From: Bryobacterales bacterium
Lineage (GTDB): Bacteria > Acidobacteriota > Terriglobia > Bryobacterales > Bryobacteraceae
DNA: 6,907 bases
Direction of reading: 5' to 3'
Assembly (NCBI GenBank): GCA_003139735.1
Contig: PLGA01000466.1
Location: 1-6,907 of the forward strand
Shown: positions 1 to 6,010 of the stretch, piece by piece
Numbering within the stretch: the stretch's first letter is position 1
Layout of the letters: each line of letters begins with the position of its first letter
Notes under the pieces: model-generated
Database searches by the model: none
The model's input: the letters and a program-made list of their open reading frames with translations, nothing else
What the model was told of the DNA's origin: nothing
Position numbers and translations under genes: made by a program

Positions 1-33
1 GCCCTCGTGATTGGGAAGAAGACTAGTCTGTTC

Positions 34-171
34 CAAATTATGTGGCCAAAGTAGGCGCAGTGCGGCGCGTACTGGTCGGGATCGCCTAACTGATTGACGG
101 AATTGCACCTTAGACGTGATCCAAGGCGGCCCGAAATAGACAGCGGGCGGCGCAAATTAAATGTCCAAAAT
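34..171 (+). repeat. Degenerate 19-bp direct repeat pair
   Basis: The two copies are at 34-52 (CAAATTATGTGGCCAAAGT) and 153-171 (CAAATTAAATGTCCAAAAT). They match at 15 of 19 positions without gaps and are separated by 100 bp. Length and spacing would suit multiple transposase or repressor binding sites at a Mu-like end. Binding itself is inference. Confidence 0.4.
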
Positions 172-282
172 GCTCCGGTTTTGGCGTGGGTCGAACCAGA
201 AATCAATAACTTACGGGGAAATCCAAGCGACAGTTAGACGGCCCCGAGCCAAGCGTGCGAAAAAAAGTGGAGGACGGGCGAG

Positions 283-320
283 CCTGGGTGAGTTTAATAA
301 AAACGGATAACCGACCCAGG
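283..320. repeat. 7-bp inverted repeat around an AT-rich loop
   Basis: CCTGGGT at 283-289 is the exact inverse of ACCCAGG at 314-320, with a 24-nt loop. The loop holds a small CGG-ATAA-CCG hairpin (304-313), followed on the minus strand by a T run (complement of 299-303). Read from the leftward repressor gene, this could be a weak terminator about 80 bp past its stop codon. It could equally be a protein-binding site. The stem is short and the call is tentative. Confidence 0.25.
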
Positions 321-397
321 GTTGCCGCCACGCTTTACAGACGGGCGGAAGCGTTGAACTCGCCTGGTGGGCGGCGCCCGGACTCGATTCGACCGCT

Positions 398-898
398 TTA
401 GCGCTTGCTCTTGCGCGCTTTTTCCGCCTTCAGGCGCACACGATCCTCTGCGATGAGCAGGGCGTGCTGGATCATGTTGACGGCATCCGGCTGCCCGCTA
501 TCGAGAATCTGATCCAGCACGGCGTGCCAGACCGACCGCTCTAATTGCTCCGCAGGTTCAAGAGCGGAGGAACGGTCGCGTAGAAATGCGGTGAGTTTCT
601 GCCCAGCCACGCTGCCGGCGAGCGGGCCGGCAGACCCAGGAATTTCGCGCCAGGTACCGTCTGTGAGATCGACTCGGCGAGGCCCGATGTCGAGCGCAAG
701 TTCGAGCGCAAGCGGTTCTTTTTCTTCCCCTTCCGCCAAGTCGATCAGTTGTATTAGCGCGATACCGCGAGGCTTGAACTCATCGTGCTCCCAACGCCGC
801 ACCGTGTTTTCCCGACAGCCAAACATAGTGGCAAATTCCAACTGCGTTTTCCCCAGACGCGCCCTTATGTGCTTCACGGCCATGCCGATAGAAAACAT
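398..898 (-). CDS. XRE/Cro-CI family repressor-like regulator
   Basis: This 166-aa protein has an N-terminal helix-turn-helix at about residues 8-55, with the recognition region around ENTVRRWEH (30-38), typical of XRE/lambda-repressor-like domains. The rest (about 60-166) is an acidic then helical domain of unknown type, ending in a Lys/Arg-rich tail. The gene is divergent from another HTH gene with the same WEH-x-x-F motif, the layout of the c/ner switch of Mu-like phages. The likely role is a cytoplasmic DNA-binding repressor of the rightward transposition operon; this is inferred from position and fold. No Ser/Lys autoprotease signature of LexA-type repressors is evident. The ATG at 898 has no strong Shine-Dalgarno (weak AAAG/AAGG upstream), so an in-frame ATG five codons later is possible. 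No clear leftward promoter was recognised. Confidence 0.82.
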   Translation of the reverse strand: MFSIGMAVKHIRARLGKTQLEFATMFGCRENTVRRWEHDEFKPRGIALIQLIDLAEGEEKEPLALELALDIGPRRVDLTDGTWREIPGSAGPLAGSVAGQKLTAFLRDRSSALEPAEQLERSVWHAVLDQILDSGQPDAVNMIQHALLIAEDRVRLKAEKARKSKR

Positions 899-918
899 TG
901 TTCTTTACGAAGAGCCTT

Positions 919-942
919 GTTGACCAACCTCACGCAAACGTG
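919..942. promoter_or_regulatory. Candidate operators in the divergent control region
   Basis: Two short palindromes sit side by side: GTTG-AC-CAAC at 919-928, overlapping the -35 box of the rightward promoter, and CACG-CAAA-CGTG at 931-942, inside its spacer. A further CGTG half-site follows at 947-950. Either HTH protein bound here would block RNA polymerase. Assignment to a given regulator is inference. Confidence 0.4.
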
Positions 943-949
943 CTATCGT
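920..949 (+). promoter_or_regulatory. Rightward early promoter candidate
   Basis: TTGACC (920-925, five of six matches to the sigma-70 -35 consensus) is followed after 18 bp by TATCGT (944-949, four of six matches to -10). A transcript would start at about 955-957, just before the strong ribosome binding site of the next gene, giving a very short leader. This would drive the whole operon to the right. Confidence 0.5.
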
Positions 950-955
950 GATGGT

Positions 956-961
956 AGGAGG
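956..961 (+). promoter_or_regulatory. Shine-Dalgarno AGGAGG that fixes the Ner-like start
   Basis: A perfect AGGAGG lies 7 nt before the GTG at 969. In-frame GTG 948 and ATG 951 lie upstream of or inside this site, and probably upstream of the transcript start, so they are unlikely starts. Confidence 0.75.
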
Positions 962-968
962 TAAACAG

Positions 969-1310
969 GTGACGAAAGTACTGGTATACCATACCCCCCT
1001 TGCCGCGGCGATTCGCTTGATGCGGGCGCGATTAGAGATCAGCCAGCTCGGGCTCTCCCGGATCCTCTCGGTCGCCCCGCAGACCGTACTTCGGTGGGAG
1101 CATGGCGATTTTGTGCCAAACCGGTGGCAACTCATCAACCTTTACCGTCATGCGCGGACCGAAGAGGAGATTGGCCCCATTCTCAAAGAATTGGAAGCAA
1201 AGGGCATCTCCCTAAGCGTGGCTGGGGTTGCGGCGCTGGGAGTTGGGCTGGCGGCGGGCCGCGCTGCGGATGGGACGGAATCGGCCGGCGAAACGGGGGT
1301 GATCGGGTAA
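969..1310 (+). CDS. Small XRE-type HTH protein, Cro/Ner-like
   Basis: This 113-aa protein has an HTH at about residues 11-62 (SQLGLSRILSVAPQTVLRWEH). It aligns along its length with the HTH of the divergent repressor: RARL, TVxRWEHxxF and the following QLIxL are shared, so the two genes look like paralogues. The start is the GTG placed 7 nt after AGGAGG. By position it corresponds to Ner/Cro, a regulator of the early promoter and of the repressor gene. After the HTH comes a charged helix (63-79), then a hydrophobic Gly/Ala stretch (80-97) with small-residue spacing like a glycine zipper, and a polar tail. That tail is not expected of Ner, which is only about 75 aa. Its stop TAA overlaps the next ATG (TAATG), so translation is probably coupled. 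Confidence 0.82.
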   Translation: MTKVLVYHTPLAAAIRLMRARLEISQLGLSRILSVAPQTVLRWEHGDFVPNRWQLINLYRHARTEEEIGPILKELEAKGISLSVAGVAALGVGLAAGRAADGTESAGETGVIG

Positions 1311-1900
1311 TGGCTGAGCAAGACTCCAGTTCAGGCAGAGGGATCGCAAGTCGCCGATTCTCGGCCATCGCGCCATTTGCTACCCCTGCTGAGTTCCCCC
1401 TGGTTTCGGCTCAATTCAAAGGCCGTCGCGTCCTGCTGGCTCGCACGCTCGCCCAGCAGGCCGGCCGAAGTCAGAGCACAATCTACAAGTGGCGGAGGCT
1501 GTGGCGGGACGGCGGCCTGGCGGCGCTGGAACCGCGCAAGAGAAGCGACAGGAACCAGCCGCGGCGCCTGAATCCGGCAGGTGCAGAGTTCTTGCTACGC
1601 ATCATGCTGAGCTGTCCCCAGACCGGCTGCCTGCGCCCCACTGCCGCGAGCGTTTACCGGGCCTATGTGATGGAGGCGGCCTGGCGGTCCGCGAACGTGG
1701 GAGAACGATTGGGAGAGTTCGCGATCCGAAAGTATGGGCCATGGGCGGATAGCGCGGGCAGGCTCAGCCCGGACGCGGTGCTGCCGAACATCACATATGA
1801 AACCGGCCGGTACTGGCTTCGCAAACTACCGGAATTAGCGAGGTTTCTTAGCAACCCGCAGCGCCGTGCGCCACAAGGCGCGCAAGGGAAGGATATTTAG
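1310..1900 (+). CDS. Free-standing transposase end-binding domain paralogue
   Basis: This 196-aa protein aligns almost without gaps from residue 14 to about 178 with residues 85-248 of the transposase encoded downstream, roughly one third identical by eye. Shared landmarks are RRF, TIxxWxxxWxDGGLxAL, QPR, FLL, RAY, AWR, LGxF, KY, GRL and LP. This block matches in position the MuA end-binding subdomains (I-beta/gamma). No DDE catalytic core follows; the frame ends cleanly at 1900. The gene starts at the ATG overlapping the previous stop, with GGGGG upstream. It should bind element-end or related sites without catalysing transfer, so a competitor, dominant-negative partner or regulator is likely (inference). 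It is not simply a broken transposase: the frame is intact, both junctions are operon-like and the divergence from the intact copy is large. Confidence 0.85.
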   Translation: MAEQDSSSGRGIASRRFSAIAPFATPAEFPLVSAQFKGRRVLLARTLAQQAGRSQSTIYKWRRLWRDGGLAALEPRKRSDRNQPRRLNPAGAEFLLRIMLSCPQTGCLRPTAASVYRAYVMEAAWRSANVGERLGEFAIRKYGPWADSAGRLSPDAVLPNITYETGRYWLRKLPELARFLSNPQRRAPQGAQGKDI

Positions 1901-1902
1901 CT

Positions 1903-2115
1903 ATGCCATTACAGGCGGTGAAGCCATCGAAAGCCAATGAAGACAGTGCTCCGGGACGCAATACAGGCGACGTGCTCAGTTCCGAACGAACCCCGGCGGC
2001 TTTCATGGACTTCTCACGGGACTTTGGTTGCGAACTGCAAGACTTTCGACAGCCGCGGCGCGACTCTTCGCTTCCATGGCGGGAGAAAAAGAGACAGTGC
2101 AGCGACCAAACGTAA
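1903..2115 (+). CDS. Hypothetical small protein, doubtful
   Basis: This 70-codon frame starts 2 nt after the previous stop, with GGGAAGGA at 1886-1893 placed 9 nt before the ATG. The predicted protein is polar (many Ser, Arg, Asp, Gln) with no recognisable domain, membrane segment or signal peptide. It lies in the gap between the truncated end-binding gene and the transposase. Support is the good ribosome binding site and operon-like spacing; against it are the short length, low-complexity composition and overlap with an upstream extension of the transposase frame. It might be only a leader or spacer that keeps ribosomes moving towards the transposase start. Confidence 0.4.
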   Translation: MPLQAVKPSKANEDSAPGRNTGDVLSSERTPAAFMDFSRDFGCELQDFRQPRRDSSLPWREKKRQCSDQT

Positions 2116-2141
2116 TTACGAAGGAAGAGGCCGGCGATCTA

Positions 2142-4262
2142 ATGAACCGCTCCCAGCGCCGGGTGGAGCCGAATGCCAGTCTCTTCAGCGCAAGTCCGCT
2201 GGGCGGTGCGGGCAATGGGCGTCCGGCCGTAGGCGTCGAAGTGGAGTCTCTCCCATCCAAGGTGCAGGGAAGGCGCGCTGAGCGCGTGGGCCATATGGCG
2301 GAGATGGCCGCTTCAAACTCCCCTGGCCAGCTCGCGCTTGAGCTTACATTTCCGATTGGAATGAACCTCTCTTCGGCGGACCAAGAGGAGGCCGAGCGGA
2401 GGTTCCGAGTCATAGAACCTCTCATCGCACCTGAGAAGTACCCCGGATATTGGGCGCAGCACAGCCAGAGCAAGACCCGCCTTGAAGCGTTTATCGCTGA
2501 GCAATCCAAGACGACACCCCGCACGATTCGGCGATGGTTACAGCGCTGGAACGATGGCGGTCTCCCCGCGCTGGTGCCGAAGGATCGCGCGGATAAGGGG
2601 CAACCAAGGAAACCTAACGCGGCGACCCTGGATTTCCTGCTGGCCGCCGCATCGCCGCTCAATGGCTCGTATGGTGAATTGTCCGCGCGAGAGATCTTCC
2701 GTGCATACCAGGAAGAGCGCGCCTGGCGGGCCTCGCACGCCGGCACACCCCTCGGGGATTTTGAGACCCTCAAATACAAGCGCTACTTAGACGACAAGGG
2801 TAGGCTCTCGACATCCGCGCAGTTGCCAGAGCTGTCATACTCCACCATGGTGCGGTGCTTCTATAAGATCCCCGAGCCAGTCCGCGTGATGTCCAGGAGC
2901 GGCCAAGAGGCCTTCAGTAACACCCAAGAGATAATCAGTTTCCGCAACTTAGCGGCGTTACAGCCACTCGACTATGTGGTCATGGATCACAGATTACTTG
3001 ACTTATTCTGTATGATCGAGACGCGGGATGGTTGGAAACTAATACGCCCCTGGCTCACTGCGGCAATTGACATGCGGTGTCGGCGCTGGCTGGCGTGGAC
3101 CTTGGTCGAAACCCCTTCCAGTGATTCCATCGCGTATGTACTCAAAAGGAGCTTCGTCCTCCATGGGCTGCCGAAGTCGGTGTACTGGGATAATGGGAAG
3201 GACTTCAGGTGTCACTGGCTCGAAGGAAGACAAGCGAAGGTCCGCGAGTCCGGGGCCATAACTGAGTTGAATAACGGATGGCGGGGAGTACTCGAAACGC
3301 TAGGTGTTCGCGTCCATCACGCGATTGTTCGCCGCGCGAGATCCAAAATCATCGAACCTTGCTTTAGAGGCACGGCCCTTTTCGACAAATCTCTCCCATG
3401 GTGGTGTGGAAACCGTCCGACCGCGCGGCCGGAGCGCTTCCAGGCTCTATTGGATCAACACGAGAAGTGGGTCCGCGGCGAAGTGGAGAGTCCCGCGTTT
3501 CCGACCATCCAGCAGCTTGCGGCCGATTACGACGATCAGATGGAAGCGCTCAACGAAAGAGAGCGCGAGCACGCCCCAGGCATGCAGAGAATCACCGCCA
3601 CGGGCCGGGGTTGGATGGGGCCGAACGAATGCTGGGAAAAGTACATAAGCCAAGTGGATCGGCGCGACGTACCAGCGGAGGTCCTCCAGTTTGCCTTCAA
3701 TAAACGGCGCAGCCTCACTGTAAAGCACGGTGAGATCCGGACCGCTTTTCATGGGCAGGACTTCCACTATCGACTGAATGACTCATCCGTGCGCCTGATG
3801 GCTCTCAATGGAAGGGAGGTCCAACTGGCCTACGACCCTATGGATCTCGAAGTTGCCGCGGTCTACCACATGGACCGCTTCATGGGCCTGGTGACTTGCG
3901 TTGAACTGCGGCGCATGGGGGAAGCTGCCTTCCAGCAGGATGAGCGAGACAGGCGGGCATCGCGGCGCGAGGTGAAAAAGTTCATCGCCGGCGTTCACCA
4001 GGCTGTGTATATCCCAGACCATCGCGAGCGCGCCAATCGGCGGCGGGAGGTGCGTCCGGCGCGCACCGAACCGAAGCGGCCGGAGATCGCGGCCGAACTG
4101 CCGAAGGCCGTAACGGATGCGGCGGCGAGCGCAGCCGAAGAGCGCAAGTTTTCCTTCGCGGCGGCGCCGACCGATGGAGCGGAAGTGATCCGCATGGCCA
4201 ATGCAGACGCGTATCGCGACGATACTGACTCTGCCTTTCGGTTCTTTCAGGAGGATCGCTGA
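2142..4262 (+). CDS. Mu-type DDE transposase (MuA-like)
   Basis: This 706-aa enzyme (MuA is 663 aa) cuts the element ends and transfers the 3' strands to target DNA. With ATG 2142 as start, residues 85-248 form the HTH end-binding region. The RNase-H-like core follows, with D282 (VVMDH), D350 (YWDNG) and E405 (IIEPCF). The 68- and 55-residue spacings are close to MuA D269/D336/E392. The LPWWCGNRPTARPE motif after the Glu is typical of the Mu/Tn552 group. A Mu C-terminal beta-barrel lies at about 519-586, then a charged, Arg/Ala-rich tail where MuA contacts MuB. The frame stays open back to a TTG at 2028. ATG 2142, with GGAAGAGG about 11 nt upstream, is preferred; ATG 2295 also precedes the conserved region. 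The stop (4260-4262) lies 4 nt before the ATPase start. Confidence 0.95.
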   Translation: MNRSQRRVEPNASLFSASPLGGAGNGRPAVGVEVESLPSKVQGRRAERVGHMAEMAASNSPGQLALELTFPIGMNLSSADQEEAERRFRVIEPLIAPEKYPGYWAQHSQSKTRLEAFIAEQSKTTPRTIRRWLQRWNDGGLPALVPKDRADKGQPRKPNAATLDFLLAAASPLNGSYGELSAREIFRAYQEERAWRASHAGTPLGDFETLKYKRYLDDKGRLSTSAQLPELSYSTMVRCFYKIPEPVRVMSRSGQEAFSNTQEIISFRNLAALQPLDYVVMDHRLLDLFCMIETRDGWKLIRPWLTAAIDMRCRRWLAWTLVETPSSDSIAYVLKRSFVLHGLPKSVYWDNGKDFRCHWLEGRQAKVRESGAITELNNGWRGVLETLGVRVHHAIVRRARSKIIEPCFRGTALFDKSLPWWCGNRPTARPERFQALLDQHEKWVRGEVESPAFPTIQQLAADYDDQMEALNEREREHAPGMQRITATGRGWMGPNECWEKYISQVDRRDVPAEVLQFAFNKRRSLTVKHGEIRTAFHGQDFHYRLNDSSVRLMALNGREVQLAYDPMDLEVAAVYHMDRFMGLVTCVELRRMGEAAFQQDERDRRASRREVKKFIAGVHQAVYIPDHRERANRRREVRPARTEPKRPEIAAELPKAVTDAAASAAEERKFSFAAAPTDGAEVIRMANADAYRDDTDSAFRFFQEDR

Positions 4263-4266
4263 GGTT

Positions 4267-5307
4267 ATGGTGCGACAAGAGTCCGATAATGTGACGGATC
4301 GACTGCGCGCGGATGTCAGAAGCTTTCTGGCATCGCGGCCGGACTTGGGCAATCCCGACTTGGCAGCCCACAGCACCCTGGCGGATCACACGGTGCGATC
4401 CTTCGTCAATGGCAACATCCCTGGGGGACACTCCGTTGTTAGCGAGCTGCGCCGCGTGCTGGATCTGGCGCAGGCCGGCGACATTCTCCAGCCAGGCGCG
4501 CGCAACGGCGCCGCCGTGGTGGTGAATGACACGACGCCCGAACGCGTGCGGCGCGTGCGCAAGGCTGGAAACTTCTATCAGACCCAGACGGTGCGCAGGG
4601 TAGCCGAAGTCATGGACTTCTGTTCCGAGCAGTGCGCCATCGGCGTCATCACTGCCGATTTCGGCGTGGGTAAGAGCGAGGCGGTCGCGGCCTGGCGCAA
4701 AGCCAACGCCGGCAAGACAGATAGCCTGGTGCTTGAGTTCGATCAATTCAGCAGCCGGAACATTATCGACTTCATCTGTTTGCTGGGCGCCTTCTTCGGG
4801 GTGGATCGGGCCGGGGGATCGGCGAACGGCGGCAAGCTCTTCAGGGATTTGTGCGAACGGTTGCGCAAGTCGCCTTGTCTGTTAATTTTTGACCAAGCCG
4901 AGCGCGTGAGCCTCCGAATTCTGGACCTGATCCGCCAAATCTGGGACCACACGCGCGATGCGGGCGTGGGCGTGGTGCTGCTTAGCGCACCCGTCCTACT
5001 CACCAGGATGACCGAGAGCCGGATAGCCGACCTGGGGGCACTCACGTCAAGGGTGGGCATCTGGGCGCCACTGGCGGGCGTCCAGCGCGGCGAGATGGCC
5101 GCCATAGTGAAACAGGAAGGCTTCACCGATATCGAAGAGTCCGCCTTTGACCTCTGGTGGAAAGCCACCGGCGGATCCATGCGGCGGCTCATGCGGGCGT
5201 TGGACCTGTTGAAGGCCAAGCACGCCGGCAAGCGGATCACTGAGAAGACCATCGCCGGAGTCGCCGGCCACCTGTGGGGCATGGTTCTCAGTGAGGGGGC
5301 AGCGTAA
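4267..5307 (+). CDS. MuB-like AAA+ target-selection ATPase
   Basis: This 346-aa protein resembles MuB (312 aa), which binds target DNA as an ATP-dependent filament, activates the transposase and gives target immunity. A small HTH-like domain lies at about 30-66. The Walker A motif TADFGVGKS (129-137, Lys136) follows. Walker B reads LLIFDQAE (Asp209-Gln210), with Gln where most relatives have Glu. A sensor-1-like LLSAP is at about 238-242, and the C-terminal lid contains GGSMRRLMRALDLL, with an Arg pair in the sensor-2 region. ATG 4267 is chosen because AGGAGG at 4249-4254 precedes it by 12 nt. An in-frame ATG at 4201 lies within the transposase gene, has no ribosome binding site and would add a non-conserved 22 residues. 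The stop overlaps the next start as TAATG, so coupling to the MutS-domain gene is tight. Confidence 0.94.
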   Translation: MVRQESDNVTDRLRADVRSFLASRPDLGNPDLAAHSTLADHTVRSFVNGNIPGGHSVVSELRRVLDLAQAGDILQPGARNGAAVVVNDTTPERVRRVRKAGNFYQTQTVRRVAEVMDFCSEQCAIGVITADFGVGKSEAVAAWRKANAGKTDSLVLEFDQFSSRNIIDFICLLGAFFGVDRAGGSANGGKLFRDLCERLRKSPCLLIFDQAERVSLRILDLIRQIWDHTRDAGVGVVLLSAPVLLTRMTESRIADLGALTSRVGIWAPLAGVQRGEMAAIVKQEGFTDIEESAFDLWWKATGGSMRRLMRALDLLKAKHAGKRITEKTIAGVAGHLWGMVLSEGAA

Positions 5308-5645
5308 TGTCCACCCCGTTGACGCGGCAATATGACGCCCTGAAACAGCAGGTACCGGACGCCCTGCTGTTCTTCCGCCTGGGCGACTTCTACACGCTCT
5401 TCTTTGAAGACGCCACCCTCGCCCGCCGTGAGCTGGCGATCACCCTCAACAAGGAGCATGGCAGGGCGGGCATTCCCATGCTCAGCATCCCCTATAAGTC
5501 CGCGGACGCGGCGATCGCGCGCCTCCTGCAGAAAGGCCACCGCGTGGCTGTGTGCGATCAGGCGAAGGATCACGCGCCTGAAGCCATGAGGGAGCGGCCG
5601 CGGTCAGTCCAGAAGCTGCACCTATTAACGAAGGGGGAAGGCTGA
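5307..5645 (+). CDS. Stand-alone MutS domain I (mismatch-recognition domain)
   Basis: This 112-aa protein aligns from end to end with domain I of bacterial MutS (about residues 11-117 of E. coli MutS). It begins TPLTRQYDALKQQ, continues with LLFFRLGDFYTLFFEDA, ELAITLN, GIPMLSIPYKSADAAIARLL and VAVCDQ, and ends where domain I ends. No connector, lever, clamp or ATPase domains follow. In MutS, Phe-x-Glu of GDFYE inserts at the mismatch; here Phe28 is kept but Glu is Thr30 (GDFYT, which as far as I recall is also seen in eukaryotic MSH2). GAGGGGG precedes the ATG, which overlaps the ATPase stop, and its own stop overlaps the next ATG, so this is a normal operon gene and not a fragment. Its role is inferred: DNA-distortion sensing in target choice, or interference with host mismatch repair. 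Confidence 0.92.
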   Translation: MSTPLTRQYDALKQQVPDALLFFRLGDFYTLFFEDATLARRELAITLNKEHGRAGIPMLSIPYKSADAAIARLLQKGHRVAVCDQAKDHAPEAMRERPRSVQKLHLLTKGEG

Positions 5646-5863
5646 TGGCACGAAACCGTCAGAACCGGCTCCTCGACCTTGGCACTCACTATGCTGGTCT
5701 GGCGCGGCGCCCAGCGTCGCCCAAACCAGAGCCGCCGATGTCTGAGGAGCACCTGAAGCGTGTCAGGGTGGCTATGGAGGCACGGGAAAGGGCGCAGAGG
5801 CGGCTTGGTGTCCTTGTAGACATAGATCCCGAGCCTGTTTGCAAAAGGATTAGGCCGGCATGA
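5645..5863 (+). CDS. Hypothetical small basic protein
   Basis: This 72-aa protein is not recognised. It is Arg-rich throughout, with a Pro-rich linker (about residues 23-31, PASPKPEPP) separating a short basic N-terminus from a charged helix (about 33-54, EEHLKRVRVAMEARERAQRRL) and a VDIDPEPV tail. No signal peptide or membrane segment is present. GGGGGAAGG (5633-5641) precedes the ATG, which overlaps the preceding stop as TGATG. It is therefore very probably translated together with the MutS-domain protein and may work with it. Nucleic-acid or protein binding is possible from charge alone, but no function can be assigned. Confidence 0.72.
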   Translation: MARNRQNRLLDLGTHYAGLARRPASPKPEPPMSEEHLKRVRVAMEARERAQRRLGVLVDIDPEPVCKRIRPA

Positions 5864-5939
5864 CGCGGACCGCATCGTTACAAGGCATCGCGGTGAAGGT
5901 GCGGGCAGGGCTGAAGAGGGTCTTTCACTCGCCCCTCTT

Positions 5940-6010
5940 TCAGCACTGCCCGCGGGGGGGCAGGCTGGCGGGGGTTTCCTCCTTGCCTCCCGCTCAGCAC
6001 TGCCCCGGGG
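5940..6010 (+). repeat. Direct repeat pair TCAGCACTGCCC(G)CGGGG
   Basis: TCAGCACTGCCCGCGGGG at 5940-5957 recurs at 5994-6010 with a single base missing. The first copy also forms a perfect 6-bp hairpin, CTGCCC (5946-5951) with GGGCAG (5958-5963), and contains a run of seven G (5954-5960). The pair fills most of the only sizeable gap in this otherwise overlapping operon. It may be an interspersed palindromic repeat or a regulatory structure. Confidence 0.6.

Larger units (their letters stand above)
1..397. other. Gene-free left region, candidate element end/enhancer
   Basis: No convincing gene lies here; the longest plus-strand frame (161-310, 49 codons) lacks a ribosome binding site. The tetramer CCAA occurs six times on the plus strand (33, 46, 121, 165, 223, 249), where about one would be expected by chance. 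TTGG, the same motif on the other strand, occurs at 11 and 181. A degenerate direct repeat (34-52 and 153-171) and a weaker TTAGACG...CGAAA repeat (110-136 and 234-262) are also present. In Mu, the DNA beyond the repressor gene at the left end holds transposase binding sites, which is the analogy used here. The exact element terminus and the host junction cannot be placed without the matching right end. Confidence 0.35.

Noticed and set aside
161..310. 49-codon plus-strand frame encoding a very basic peptide
   Set aside because: It has no ribosome binding site, an in-frame stop directly before the ATG, and it spans motifs that look like binding sites; basic composition alone is not enough to call a gene.
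369..379. GGGC-GGC-GCCC inverted repeat as terminator of the leftward repressor gene
   Set aside because: The stem is only four base pairs and no T tract follows on the minus strand.
1310..1900. Truncated end-binding gene as a pseudogene from a broken transposase
   Set aside because: It is intact with operon-like junctions, strongly diverged from the full transposase, and not followed by remnants of a catalytic core.
2003..2779. 258-codon minus-strand frame across the transposase gene
   Set aside because: It is antisense to a gene with clear DDE transposase features and shows no recognisable domain; long antisense frames are common in G+C-rich coding DNA.
3982..4746. 254-codon minus-strand frame across the transposase/ATPase junction
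   Set aside because: It overlaps two well-supported genes on the opposite strand and has no domain features.
4743..5573. 276-codon minus-strand frame across the ATPase and MutS-domain genes
   Set aside because: It is a shadow of two recognised plus-strand genes with no motif of its own.
5307..5645. MutS-domain gene as a fragment of a decayed full mutS
   Set aside because: The frame covers exactly one domain and has its own ribosome binding site. Its start and stop both overlap neighbouring genes, and no mutS sequence follows in any frame that I could see.
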